A stretch of 47,467 nt of DNA from an uncultured Eggerthellaceae bacterium (GTDB lineage: Bacteria; Actinomycetota; Coriobacteriia; Coriobacteriales; Eggerthellaceae). The notes below the pieces were generated by a model. That model worked only from the letters and a program-made list of their open reading frames with translations, ran no database searches and was not told the origin of the DNA. A program made the translations under genes and the position numbers. The DNA lies in the NCBI GenBank assembly GCA_934648845.1, contig CAKUFS010000016.1:1-47467 (forward strand). The letters are read 5' to 3'. Position 1 is the first letter of the stretch, and each line of letters starts with the position of its first letter. Of the stretch, positions 32,745 through 41,152 are shown piece by piece.

Positions 32745-33728
32745 CTACTCTGCGCTGTTTGCAATTGCTTTGTCGATGAGCGCGTTGAGCGTTTTTGCCT
32801 GCTCGTCAGAGGTGATTGCTCCTACGACCTGGCCCACAATCTGGCCGTTTTTGTCAACAACGTAGGTGGTGGGGTACGAATACAGCCCTGACGTGAACTT
32901 GCCGGCCTCGCTGTTCGAAGCGAACCAGACGTTTTGATACGTAACGCCCTTCTTGGTCAGGATGTCTTTTGCCTCGGAGATTGCGGTTTTGTCGCCATCC
33001 AGGGTGAAGGAGTTGATGCCCACCACGGAGCCGCCCTTCTCGGCGAGCGTCTTGTTCAGCGCTTCCAAGTCTCCCAGTTCGCCCACGCACGGCTTGCAGG
33101 TGGTGAACCAGAAATTTACGACGGTCACGGTGTTGTTGGCGAAAAGCTCGCTGCTGTTCACCTCGTTACCATCAAGGTCTTTACCCTGGAAGCTGGGGAA
33201 TTTCATCAGATCGCCGGCGTTTGCACTGTTTGAGCTGCCCGCGCCGCCCGTCATGCCGGCGCTTGATGCATCAACGCTTTCGCCTTCGCTTGGCTTGCTG
33301 CCGCACCCGGGGTATTTTTGCTCAAGAACGGTGAGCTTGTCTTCTATCTCCTTGATTTGCTGCGCGCCTTCCTTGAGCGTTTTCAGCTCGGCGGCAGTGA
33401 ATTTGTCCTTGGCGCCCTCGATGGTGACAAGCAGGAAGTCGCCGTAATTCGAACCGTCTTCAATCATCGGGGTGTTTTTGTTAGCCGACAGAAACACTTT
33501 CTCCCACAGGCTGGAATTGCTGGTCAGAATATCGTTTTCCTTTTGCATGAGCTGCGCAAATAACGTTGCTGCTTCATCGGCGCTGCCGGGCTCTGTTGCC
33601 ACGAGCGCCGCAATGTCGGAATTGCTGTCCGATGCGCTGCTCTGGGCGCTTTTGTCCGCTGAGCAGGCTGCAAGGCAGACTGCCAGGGCGGCTGCTACGA
33701 GCATCGCTACAATCTTCGATAGTTTCAT
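32745..33728 (-). CDS. TlpA-like thioredoxin-fold lipoprotein
   Basis: The 327-residue lipoprotein has a lipobox LAAC at residues 19-22 after a short hydrophobic signal, a Ser-rich linker and a helical domain (about 50-145), then a TlpA/ResA-like thioredoxin domain. The active site is W-F-T-T-C-K-P-C, followed by GVTYQNVWFAS and a cis-Pro segment SYPTTYVV. It is lipid-anchored outside the membrane and should reduce or exchange protein disulfides, fed by the membrane polyferredoxin upstream. The extra helical N-terminal domain is unlike simple ResA (about 180 residues). SD AAAGGAAACGAACT before ATG; 19 nt after the polyferredoxin gene. Confidence 0.85.
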   Translation of the reverse strand: MKLSKIVAMLVAAALAVCLAACSADKSAQSSASDSNSDIAALVATEPGSADEAATLFAQLMQKENDILTSNSSLWEKVFLSANKNTPMIEDGSNYGDFLLVTIEGAKDKFTAAELKTLKEGAQQIKEIEDKLTVLEQKYPGCGSKPSEGESVDASSAGMTGGAGSSNSANAGDLMKFPSFQGKDLDGNEVNSSELFANNTVTVVNFWFTTCKPCVGELGDLEALNKTLAEKGGSVVGINSFTLDGDKTAISEAKDILTKKGVTYQNVWFASNSEAGKFTSGLYSYPTTYVVDKNGQIVGQVVGAITSDEQAKTLNALIDKAIANSAE

Positions 33729-33747
33729 AGTTCGTTTCCTTTCGTTT

Positions 33748-34671
33748 TTATTCGTCCGTTGCCTCTCTTTTATTTTTCATTGCGCTGGCGCAAGGGTTTT
33801 TCTTGGGAAGGTCCAGGCCGTAGCGGAAGCTTACTGCGCAGGTGGGACAGGCGCTTATGCATTTGCCGCAGCGGATGCACTCGGTGCTGTTCGGCGATTC
33901 CGTGATAGCCACATCCATCTTGCACGCTGCCGCACATGTTCCGCATGAAACGCATTTGTGCTGGTCAACCTTGATTCCCAGCAGCGAAACCTTATTCATG
34001 AGCCCGTAGAACGCGCCCAGGGGGCAAATCCATTTGCAAAACGGACGGTAAAACACCACAGCCAGCACAACAATTGCAACCAAAACCGCAAGCTTCCAAT
34101 TGAAAAGCGCGCCGAGTGCAGAACGTATGCCCTGGTCAACTGCAGCCAAGGGGATTGCTCCTTCGAGCACGCCTTGCGGGCAAATGTACTTGCAGAAGAA
34201 CGGGTCGCCCATGCCCACGTCGTTTACCACCAGCGTGGGGAGCAAAATCACGGTGAGCAGCAGCACCACGTATTTCAGGTACGTGAGCGGCTTGAGCTTT
34301 TTCGTGGACAGTTTCTTGCCGGGAATTTTGTGCAGCAGGTCTTGCAGCCAGCCAAAGGGGCACAAGAAACCGCAGATGAATCGCCCAAGCAGAACCCCTA
34401 GCAGAATCAAGAAGCCCGTTATGTAGTAGGAAAAGCTGAACTTCGATGACCCTACGACCGACTGAAATGCGCCAATGGGGCATGCTCCCGTGGCGGCGGG
34501 ACAGGAGTAGCAGTTCAGGCCAGGGACGCAGACTGCTTTTCCTTCGCCCTGGTAGATTCCGCCTTTGACGAAGTTCGGCAAGTGTATGTTGGTGAGCAGC
34601 GTTGCTCCTGCTTGAATCCAGCCGCGAAAACGGCTTAGGAACAACGATGTGCTCGGTTTCTTCTTATCCAA
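33748..34671 (-). CDS. NapH/CcoG-like membrane polyferredoxin
   Basis: From TTG 34671 the protein has 307 residues: about five membrane helices with paired C-x3-CP motifs between them (CGFLCPFG, CKYICPQG, CKWICPLGAF) and an N-terminal CYSCPAATGACPIGAF. Two 4Fe-4S clusters lie at the end (CVSCGTCAAACKM and CIRCGKCISACPTC). Such NapH-type proteins carry electrons across or out of the membrane. The TTG is chosen because it overlaps the TAA of the upstream microprotein by a few bases and has GGAG upstream; ATG 34767 would overlap that gene wholly. The set probably delivers electrons to the TlpA-like lipoprotein. Confidence 0.8.
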   Translation of the reverse strand: MDKKKPSTSLFLSRFRGWIQAGATLLTNIHLPNFVKGGIYQGEGKAVCVPGLNCYSCPAATGACPIGAFQSVVGSSKFSFSYYITGFLILLGVLLGRFICGFLCPFGWLQDLLHKIPGKKLSTKKLKPLTYLKYVVLLLTVILLPTLVVNDVGMGDPFFCKYICPQGVLEGAIPLAAVDQGIRSALGALFNWKLAVLVAIVVLAVVFYRPFCKWICPLGAFYGLMNKVSLLGIKVDQHKCVSCGTCAAACKMDVAITESPNSTECIRCGKCISACPTCAVSFRYGLDLPKKNPCASAMKNKREATDE

Positions 34672-34816
34672 TTCCGATGCACTCCAAACACAGTCGTATC
34701 GCTTTACCCAGCACCAGGTCCGCCTCGCCGCGCATGACGCCGAAGCACAACAGCGCAACACCGGCAATCAACAGGGCAACTTGAGTTATTGCTTTTACAT
34801 ATTTGGACAATCTCAT
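34664..34816 (-). CDS. CD1871A-type CXXC microprotein
   Basis: The 50-residue protein from ATG 34816 (AAGGA 4 nt upstream; in-frame ATGs at 34828 and 34840 are alternatives) has one membrane helix (ITQVALLIAGVALLCFGVMRG) and the diagnostic tail LGKAIRLCLECIGIG. That C-x-x-C end is the hallmark of the CD1871A family, found beside 4Fe-4S proteins in Clostridia and Coriobacteria. The CXXC pair could relay thiol redox from the polyferredoxin. Its stop TAA at 34664-34666 lies inside the start of the polyferredoxin gene, which implies translational coupling. Confidence 0.85.
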   Translation of the reverse strand: MRLSKYVKAITQVALLIAGVALLCFGVMRGEADLVLGKAIRLCLECIGIG

Positions 34817-34989
34817 CACTTCCTTCATTTCGCGTTCCATTAGACCACAGGTGATATAAAATCCGCGTTAAGGCAACGGACGCGATTGTGTAGGGTTTGC
34901 GGCAACGATGTGACCCGTGCGAAAGGGCGCTGCGGGAAAGGCGAGCCACGGGCAAAACGCGGATGGCCGCCGCATGGACAGGAGGCTTT

Positions 34990-35664
34990 GTGCGTATTTT
35001 AATTGTCGAAGACGAAAAGGCGCTTTGCGATGCGGTTGCGCGCAGCTTACGCCGCCTTGATTACAGCGTTGATTGCTGCTACAACGGTCAAAGCGCAATG
35101 GATGTTCTTTCTTTTGAGCGGTTTGACCTGGTGATTCTTGATTTGAACCTTCCCGATGCAGATGGCATGACGGTGCTCAAAGAGCTGCGAGAGACCGATG
35201 ATGAGACGAAGGTCCTTATCTTGTCGGCGCGCGGCGAAGTTGCCGATAAAGTGGCAGGGTTGGATGCAGGCGCAAATGATTATCTGACGAAGCCGTTTCA
35301 CTTAGAGGAGCTTGCGGCACGGATTCGCAGCCTTACGCGGCGGCAGTTCACGCAAAACGATGTGGTTTTGACCTGCGGAAACCTTACTTTTGACACGAAA
35401 GCGCGCATCGCGCGCGTGGGCCAAGAAGCGCTGGCATTGACTCGAAAGGAAATGGGAATCCTGGAGCATCTTATGCTCAACCAGGGGCGTCCGGTAAGCC
35501 AAGAGGAGCTTTTGGAGCACGTATGGGACAGCAATGCGAACAGCTTCAGCAATTCCATTCGCGTGCACATGTCATCACTTAGAAAGAAGCTGCGCGCGGC
35601 ACTGGGGTATGATCCTATTCGGAACCGCATTGGCGAAGGCTACGTGATGGAGGATGCTCAATGA
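34990..35664 (+). CDS. OmpR-family response regulator
   Basis: The 224-residue protein starts at GTG 34990 (SD GGAGG at 34981-34985). Receiver domain: acidic pocket E7-D8-E9, phospho-acceptor D51 in VILDLNLPDADGM, switch S79 and K101 in YLTKPF. The C-terminal winged helix (ALTRKEMGILEHLMLNQGRPVSQEELLEHVWD ... VHMSSLRKKL) is of OmpR/PhoB type. Its stop overlaps the start of the kinase gene (ATGA at 35661), so the two are coupled. It diverges from the redox operon across a 170-bp gap and may control it; this is inference from layout only. Confidence 0.9.
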   Translation: MRILIVEDEKALCDAVARSLRRLDYSVDCCYNGQSAMDVLSFERFDLVILDLNLPDADGMTVLKELRETDDETKVLILSARGEVADKVAGLDAGANDYLTKPFHLEELAARIRSLTRRQFTQNDVVLTCGNLTFDTKARIARVGQEALALTRKEMGILEHLMLNQGRPVSQEELLEHVWDSNANSFSNSIRVHMSSLRKKLRAALGYDPIRNRIGEGYVMEDAQ

Positions 35665-36815
35665 GAAGCGGCTCGGTGAAAAGGCTTTCGCTGCAATGGC
35701 GCATCACGCTGACCACAGCGCTGCTCGTTTGCCTGACCTGCGTTTTAATGAACTGCCTGATTGGTTATTCGGGAATGCGCTACATGGAGTCAATTGGCAA
35801 TGGTTTGGCGGCCTATGGCGATATCGATAAAGGCGAGCCAGGTTCATTCGACCCCGAAAGCGTTAGTCCCGATCAGGACCTTACAATCATCGTAAGCGAT
35901 GCGCAGCAGTCGTTTGGCGCCACGAATTGGCTGATTACCGTGGCGGTTACGTTGCTGGGCGGCGTGCTTGCGTATTTCGTGAGCGGTCGGGCGTTGCGTC
36001 CTCTGCGGGATTTTGCAGCGCAAGTCGAGCAGGTTCAGCCGAACAATCTGGCCGAAATGAAAATCAGCGAAGACGTGCTGCCCGAGTTCAAGCGGTTCAG
36101 GGCGTCGTTTAACGACATGATTGACCGCCTTGACCAGGGGTTTCGCGCGCAGAAACAGTTCACGGGAAACGTGGCCCACGAACTGCGTACGCCGCTTGCG
36201 CTCATGCAGGCGCAAATGGAGCTTTTCTCCCTTGAACATCCTGGCGCAACACCTGAAACGGCCGACTTCCTGAAATTGCTGCAAGAGCAAACGGAAAGAA
36301 TGTCGCAAATGACAAAAACACTGCTGGAAATGAGCGAACTTCGCTCCGTTCCCTGCAATGACCGAATTGAGATGGCGCCACTAGTTGAAGAGGTGTTTGC
36401 CGACCTGGCGCCCTTAGCGGAGCAACGGGAGATCGCTCTTGAGCGCACGGGCGATGCCGTGACAGTTGGCAGCGACACGTTGATGTACCGTCTGGTTTTC
36501 AACCTGGTGGAAAACGCGCTGCGGTACAGCCGGCCCGGTACTGCGGTGAGCGTTTCCATCGACGAAGAGGTGAACCGCGTTTTGCTGCGCGTGCGGGATA
36601 GGGGAGCGGGGATTCCCGTGCAGTATAAGGAGAGCATCTTCCAGCCGTTTTTCCGCGTTGATAAATCGCGCAGCAGGGAATACGGCGGTGTGGGGCTGGG
36701 GCTGTCGCTGGTATGGGAGATTGCCGCACTTCACAGCGGCACGGTGGAAGTCGAAGAAAGCACCAACGAAGGCACGGTTATGCTCGTGGCACTTCCGAAA
36801 GGTTCGCTTGAGTGA
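35661..36815 (+). CDS. Sensor histidine kinase
   Basis: The 384-residue protein has TM1 at about 15-37, a short extracytoplasmic loop of about 50 residues (DIDKGEPGSFDPESVSPDQD) and TM2 at about 88-110, followed by a HAMP-like segment (SGRALRPLRDFAAQVEQV). H-box FTGNVAHELRTPLALMQAQME (His near residue 175), N-box LVFNLVENALRYS, G1 VRDRGAGIP, F-box and G2 GGVGLGLSLV are all present, as in HisKA/HATPase_c kinases. It phosphorylates the response regulator encoded just upstream. The short sensor loop suggests detection of a membrane or small signal rather than a large domain-bound ligand. Confidence 0.9.
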   Translation: MRSGSVKRLSLQWRITLTTALLVCLTCVLMNCLIGYSGMRYMESIGNGLAAYGDIDKGEPGSFDPESVSPDQDLTIIVSDAQQSFGATNWLITVAVTLLGGVLAYFVSGRALRPLRDFAAQVEQVQPNNLAEMKISEDVLPEFKRFRASFNDMIDRLDQGFRAQKQFTGNVAHELRTPLALMQAQMELFSLEHPGATPETADFLKLLQEQTERMSQMTKTLLEMSELRSVPCNDRIEMAPLVEEVFADLAPLAEQREIALERTGDAVTVGSDTLMYRLVFNLVENALRYSRPGTAVSVSIDEEVNRVLLRVRDRGAGIPVQYKESIFQPFFRVDKSRSREYGGVGLGLSLVWEIAALHSGTVEVEESTNEGTVMLVALPKGSLE

Positions 36816-36830
36816 CGTGCTGCGCTGGCA

Positions 36831-37595
36831 TCAGTGGTAGCTGGCGCGCTCTACTACGGCCAGCGCATCCAGATAATCTTTCTCCGACGTCTTCTTGAGT
36901 TTTTTTCTCATGTTGGGGTCGTTAAGGGGCGAGACAACAAGGATCTGGTTTCCCGGGCGCAGCTGCGAATTGTAATTCTTGACCATGATCTTCATGAACT
37001 TGCGCGTTGCGATTTTCGCGTTGTCGCCTTCTTTGTATTTGTCACGATACTCGGCGAGCATTCCTCTGAATATATACGAGTCTGTTTCGCACAGGTACGA
37101 AAGGCTTTCCATGTCAATCATGCCCATGTCCACTGCTTTGGACATGGTTAAAAAACCGCGCTTTTTAATGTCGCTGTTGCCCATCATCGTGATCACGTAC
37201 GAGCGAACATTGGTAAGTTCCTCGGGGAAGATCTGGTAGAAGTCGTAAAGAACGCTGCTCAGCAAATCAGGATCGGTGTTGTAGAACAGCTGCTCGAAGA
37301 CGGGCACGTTCCTAAAAGCGTAAAACGCAAAGCATTCCCACAGCTGGATGTTAAGCTGCAGGGGGTTCAAGTCAACTTTGGAAAGCGTCTGGACGTCCAG
37401 CGAATAGTCGCTCAAGAAACGTATGGAAGCGTAGACAACAAGTTCGTCAAGATTGTCGAAATGCTTGTAGAGCGCCGCGCTGCTGCAGCCAACTTCATCG
37501 GCGACTTTTCGAATTGAAATGCCGTCAAGGCCGTCGCGCTCAAGAATGCGATAGGCCGCGTCGATGTACTTGCGTCTGTTGTCGTTTTTTGTCAT
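36831..37595 (-). CDS. TetR/AcrR-family regulator of the amine locus
   Basis: The 254-residue protein has an N-terminal TetR HTH (YIDAAYRILERDGLDGISIRKVADEVGCSSAALYKHFDNLDELVVYAS) and a long helical ligand domain (about 60-200). A basic C-terminal extension (IATRKFMKIMVKNYNSQLRPGNQILVVSPLNDPNMRKKLKKTSEKDYL) is unusual for the family. It is the last of a run of minus-strand genes after mttB and two carriers, converging on the kinase gene 15 nt away. It likely controls quaternary-amine use, but the shared palindrome before the carriers is not found before this gene, so the link is uncertain. Confidence 0.85.
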   Translation of the reverse strand: MTKNDNRRKYIDAAYRILERDGLDGISIRKVADEVGCSSAALYKHFDNLDELVVYASIRFLSDYSLDVQTLSKVDLNPLQLNIQLWECFAFYAFRNVPVFEQLFYNTDPDLLSSVLYDFYQIFPEELTNVRSYVITMMGNSDIKKRGFLTMSKAVDMGMIDMESLSYLCETDSYIFRGMLAEYRDKYKEGDNAKIATRKFMKIMVKNYNSQLRPGNQILVVSPLNDPNMRKKLKKTSEKDYLDALAVVERASYH

Positions 37596-37689
37596 TGGTA
37601 TGTTGAACCTTGCTTAGAGTGTTTTTATCGCTGTTATTGTATCGCATTTATCAGGCACAACGCCTCACTTATTCAGATCGGACACAAAA

Positions 37690-37724
37690 GGGAGAGCCCT
37701 CCGTGCGGAAGGCCCTCCCGTTTT
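37690..37724. terminator. Bidirectional hairpin terminator between mttB and tetR
   Basis: GGGAGAGCCCTCC (37690-37702) pairs with GGAAGGCCCTCCC (37707-37719) with two weak positions. TTTT follows on the + strand and CTTTTG on the minus strand. It ends mttB transcription 40 nt after its stop. Confidence 0.8.
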
Positions 37725-37762
37725 GTATGGACTAAAACCTTTCCGGGTTTTAACTCGGAGCT

Positions 37763-39187
37763 TTAGAGCGTATCAATCTTGTCAAGAACGGCAGCGTCCA
37801 CGCCAGCTTCAATGAAGATCTGCTTCGCCTTATCGAATGCCGCCCTGTCAAGTTCGGGCTGTACGTATGCGGCCATGAGCCTGTTGTACTGCTCGGTGAT
37901 GCGCTTGTTCAGCTGCGCCTGCGGGTCCGCAACCGGTCCACGCGTGCTAATCATGGGCAGGAAGGGCTCCTTGCGGCACCATTCGAAGGTGTGGTCTTCG
38001 GTCAGGTATTCGCCGTCGTGGCCGATTTCCTCGATAAGCTCCATGGGGATGGTTTCCTCGTTGATGGTGATGTCCTTCATGAAGCGTTTGATGTAGCGGT
38101 TGATCTCGAAGTCCTGGATAACCTTGGCATACGACGTGGAGCTGAAGCCGTCCAGAATGCCCGCTGCATGAATGACGAAGTTCATGTGCTGCAGGTAGTC
38201 GGTCATCAGTGTTGCCATGGACTCGTAGCCAGACTGCGCGTCAACAATCTTGGAGTCGGTGAGCGCGCCACCGCCGCGGCACGGCAGCTCATAGAACTTA
38301 GCCAACTGTGCGCAGTGCTTGTAGCACAGAGCGCCTTCGGGGGAGCCGATTGCAATTTGCCCCGTTGCCATGTCGGCGGTTGTGGTCTGCGTTGCGTACA
38401 TAACCGGCGTACCCGGGTTGATCATCTGGGCCAGTGCGATAACGGGAAGAATCTCGGCGTTCATCAGGGCAATGGTGCCTGCCAACGTAACGGGGCTGGT
38501 GGAACCTGCCATGGAGCAGTTTGCGATAACGAACGGCTGACCATTGCTTGCGAACTCAATCAGGGTGTCGGTCATGTTCAGGTCAAGCATCAATGGGCTG
38601 TTCACGTTTACAATCGTGATGATGTACGGATCTTTGCGCATGTTCTCTTCGCCGTAAATTGCCTTGGCGCCTTCCATAAGGGCATGCACAACGTTCTTGG
38701 CGCCGGCAACAACAATTTGCGTCTTCTCGGAGTGCGTTGCTGCAGCATAGAACATGGCCAGGCTCGAGGTAGCGGGGGCTACGTCGGAAGGCTGAACCAT
38801 AAGGCCGCCGTTGATGTTGAAGTCGTAGTTCGCTTCGAACAGCTTTGCGTAGTTGATGTAGTCTTCAATGGTAGCGTTGCGCTTGGTGCCATCCATTTCG
38901 GTGATGTTCGGAGCGCCGTAAGGAGGAGCGGGCTCGGTGCGATCGCCGCCGATGATGACGTCATACTTCGGATTGCGCGCTTTTACTTTGAAGGTGCTCG
39001 GAGCCTTGCGCACCCAGTACATCAGCTGGTCTTCGGTGAAGTAAGCAATTTCGCCTTCAACACGAATGCCGTGCTCTTTGAGGATTCTGCGTGCTTCCGG
39101 GTGGAGGAAACGCATACCTACGGTCTCAAGGATCTGCATACTCTTCTCGTGGATTTCCTGCAATTGCATTCTCTTCGTGCGCTCCAT
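37763..39187 (-). CDS. MttB-superfamily methyltransferase, non-pyrrolysine type
   Basis: The 474-residue TIM-barrel protein is of the trimethylamine methyltransferase family: YGAPNITEMDGTKRNATIEDYINYAKLFE, ADMATGQIAIGSPEGALCYKHCAQLAKFYELPCRGGGALTDSKIVDAQSGYES. Pyl-MttB has an in-frame UAG in the region of residues 310-340; here sense codons run through it, so it belongs with MtgB/MtcB/MtpB-like enzymes that demethylate glycine betaine, carnitine or proline betaine to a Co(I) corrinoid protein. No corrinoid protein or activator is in the window. The BCCT carriers upstream agree with a quaternary-amine substrate. SD AAAGGAACC before ATG. Confidence 0.85.
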   Translation of the reverse strand: MERTKRMQLQEIHEKSMQILETVGMRFLHPEARRILKEHGIRVEGEIAYFTEDQLMYWVRKAPSTFKVKARNPKYDVIIGGDRTEPAPPYGAPNITEMDGTKRNATIEDYINYAKLFEANYDFNINGGLMVQPSDVAPATSSLAMFYAAATHSEKTQIVVAGAKNVVHALMEGAKAIYGEENMRKDPYIITIVNVNSPLMLDLNMTDTLIEFASNGQPFVIANCSMAGSTSPVTLAGTIALMNAEILPVIALAQMINPGTPVMYATQTTTADMATGQIAIGSPEGALCYKHCAQLAKFYELPCRGGGALTDSKIVDAQSGYESMATLMTDYLQHMNFVIHAAGILDGFSSTSYAKVIQDFEINRYIKRFMKDITINEETIPMELIEEIGHDGEYLTEDHTFEWCRKEPFLPMISTRGPVADPQAQLNKRITEQYNRLMAAYVQPELDRAAFDKAKQIFIEAGVDAAVLDKIDTL

Positions 39188-39225
39188 GGTGGTTCCTTTC
39201 TCTTTTTTCTCTTCCTATTTTTTGT

Positions 39226-39259
39226 AAAGCACCGTTTTTTATTAACGAGCCGGTGCTTT
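39226..39259. other. Hairpin between mttB and the intact BCCT gene
   Basis: AAAGCACCG (39226-39234) pairs with CGGTGCTTT (39251-39259) around a 16-nt loop. On the minus strand it falls after the carrier stop but lacks a U-tract, so it may be a partial terminator or processing site that sets carrier and mttB levels apart. Confidence 0.5.
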
Positions 39260-39279
39260 AAAAGCCTTGGGTTATGGGG

Positions 39280-40959
39280 TTACGCTGTTTCTTGTGGTGT
39301 TTCTTGCGGTGCTTCGACTTTATCCATCAGAGAGCCGTTTGCGTTTTTGTTCTCTTCCAGCCGCAGGGCTTCTCGTTCTTCATCGGTGAGCGTCATATCG
39401 TATTCGCTGCGGTGCTTCATGCTCTTGATGTACGAGGCAACCATCATTCCCATAATGATCAGAATGGGGAAGGCGCATACAACGCAGGAGGTTTGCATGG
39501 CGCTCAGGCCGCCGCTGTAGAACAACGCAAATGCGATCAGTCCCATGAGCGAACCCCAAATTATCTTGAGGAATGTTGGCGCGCTTCTGCCTTCCTTGTT
39601 GCGGCGCGCCATTTCTTCTTCGGTGGTGGTCATTTCTGCCAGCGAAAGAGTCATGGATTCAGCAAGCGTGGCGAAGGAGAAAATGATTGCCAAGAATGCC
39701 AGCACAATCAGGACCGGGGACAAGGGCAGCGTTTTTACGTAGGCGAACAGGGCTGCGGCTACTCCGTACTCGGCGATGGTGTCTGCCAGGCCGCCTTGGG
39801 TTATTTCAACGAGCATGGACGAGCTTCCGAATACGCCAAACCAGGCAATTGCGAAGATGGTTGGGACAATCATGTTCACCAGGACGAACTGACGAATGGT
39901 GCGGCCCTTGGACAGCATGATCAGGAACAGGCCAACCAGGGGAGCAAATGCCAGCCACCAAGCCCAGTAGAAAATCGTGGTGCCGCTGACCCAGCCGGAT
40001 TGGAAGGCGGGTTCAAGGTAGAACGACTGCGGAACAAGGATTGCGAGATACTGGCCAACAGCGCTGGTGGTGCAGTTGATGATGAACAGGGTTCCGCCGA
40101 AGATGAACGCCCACACCAGCAGCGCGATATAGATGTACATGTTTGCCTGGCTGATGTACTTGATGCCTTTGTGAAGGCCGGAGCAAGCTGCCACGATGTA
40201 GAAGATTGCCATGCCGCCGATAACAAAGATTGCCAGGATGTTCGCATCAACCTCTACGCCAAACACGTAGCCAATGCCGGTAACGAACTGCTGTACTGCC
40301 ATGCCCAGGGAGGTGCCAATGCCGCCTACGAGTGCGAAGATGCAAATGCCGTTGATAATCTTGCCCAGCGTGCCGTTTGCCTTTTCGCCCAACAGCGGGT
40401 AGAGCGCGGAGCTGACCTGGAACTTCTGCTTGCCGTTCATGATGATGAACGCGCAGCATACGCCGACTGCCGTGTAGATTGCGTAGGGGTGCAGGCCCCA
40501 GTGCATGAATACGTATGGCAATGCGTGTTCTGCTGCTTCGGGCGTGCCGCCCTCGATCCCGGTGAATGCGGGCGGATTCGTGAAGTTGGCCAGCGGTTCT
40601 GCAACGCTCCAGAACACGATGCCAATTGCGATGCCCGAGGTAAGCGCGATGGAGAACCATGCCCAGAAAGACATTTCCGGTTTCGCATCTTTACCGCCGA
40701 GTTTGATGTTGCCGTACTTGCTGAAACCTGCCCATAAGCAGAAGATAAGCAGGGCAAACGTGCTTATGGCGTAGAGCCATCCGAAGTCCACCGTAAGGAA
40801 GCTCAGAGCAGCATTTGCTCCCTTTTCAAAGGCTTTCGGTGCGGCTATGCCGACTATGACCGCAATCAGAATAAGAATTGCCGGCAGCAGGAACGTAGGC
40901 TTATCGATGATGCTCAGCCAGTCTCTTTTCGGTTGCGGTTTGTCGTTCGTAGATTTCAT
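39280..40959 (-). CDS. BCCT-family betaine/carnitine/choline transporter (intact)
   Basis: The 559-residue protein starts at ATG 40959 (SD AAAGGAGGGGAA). Twelve membrane helices of the LeuT-fold BCCT family are visible. Markers are FWSVAEPLANFTNPP in TM3, GIGTSLGMAVQQFVTGIGYVFG, and the Trp-rich substrate box TIFYWAWWLAFAPLVGLFLIMLSKGRTIRQFV in TM8, where aromatic residues hold the trimethylammonium group. The soluble C-terminus (SMKHRSEYDMTLTDEEREALRLEENK) is short. It should import a quaternary amine for the MttB-family enzyme downstream. It is paralogous to the broken carrier upstream and preceded by the 15-bp near-palindrome at 41059. Confidence 0.9.
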   Translation of the reverse strand: MKSTNDKPQPKRDWLSIIDKPTFLLPAILILIAVIVGIAAPKAFEKGANAALSFLTVDFGWLYAISTFALLIFCLWAGFSKYGNIKLGGKDAKPEMSFWAWFSIALTSGIAIGIVFWSVAEPLANFTNPPAFTGIEGGTPEAAEHALPYVFMHWGLHPYAIYTAVGVCCAFIIMNGKQKFQVSSALYPLLGEKANGTLGKIINGICIFALVGGIGTSLGMAVQQFVTGIGYVFGVEVDANILAIFVIGGMAIFYIVAACSGLHKGIKYISQANMYIYIALLVWAFIFGGTLFIINCTTSAVGQYLAILVPQSFYLEPAFQSGWVSGTTIFYWAWWLAFAPLVGLFLIMLSKGRTIRQFVLVNMIVPTIFAIAWFGVFGSSSMLVEITQGGLADTIAEYGVAAALFAYVKTLPLSPVLIVLAFLAIIFSFATLAESMTLSLAEMTTTEEEMARRNKEGRSAPTFLKIIWGSLMGLIAFALFYSGGLSAMQTSCVVCAFPILIIMGMMVASYIKSMKHRSEYDMTLTDEEREALRLEENKNANGSLMDKVEAPQETPQETA

Positions 40960-41058
40960 TTCCCCTCCTTTGCGGAATGTTGTCATGTTTCCCAGTACTC
41001 AGTGTTGCCGTTCTTCAATGGTGAAATGCTTCTCCTTTCTGTGATTTTTATCGTGCAG

Positions 41059-41073
41059 GTAATCAGTGATAAC
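41059..41073. promoter_or_regulatory. Shared near-palindrome, site A
   Basis: GTAATCAGTGATAAC is a degenerate copy of the perfect palindrome at 42861, 100 bp upstream of the intact carrier start. Confidence 0.6.
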
Positions 41074-41152
41074 CACGAAGGGTGCAGTAATCCTAGGGTA
41101 GAGGCTCGTTGGTTGTTGCGTGGTTTTCTAGGGCTAGAACGGTTTCGCTGCG

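Noticed and set aside
37763..39187. Pyrrolysine-containing MttB
   Set aside because: There is no in-frame UAG; the gene is complete with sense codons.
37991..39520. Long + strand open frame of 509 codons
   Set aside because: It lies antisense to the MttB-family gene, has no SD, and its composition is that of a mirrored frame.
39274..40737. Long + strand open frame of 487 codons
   Set aside because: Antisense to the BCCT gene, rich in His, Gln and Asn as expected of a shadow frame, without SD.
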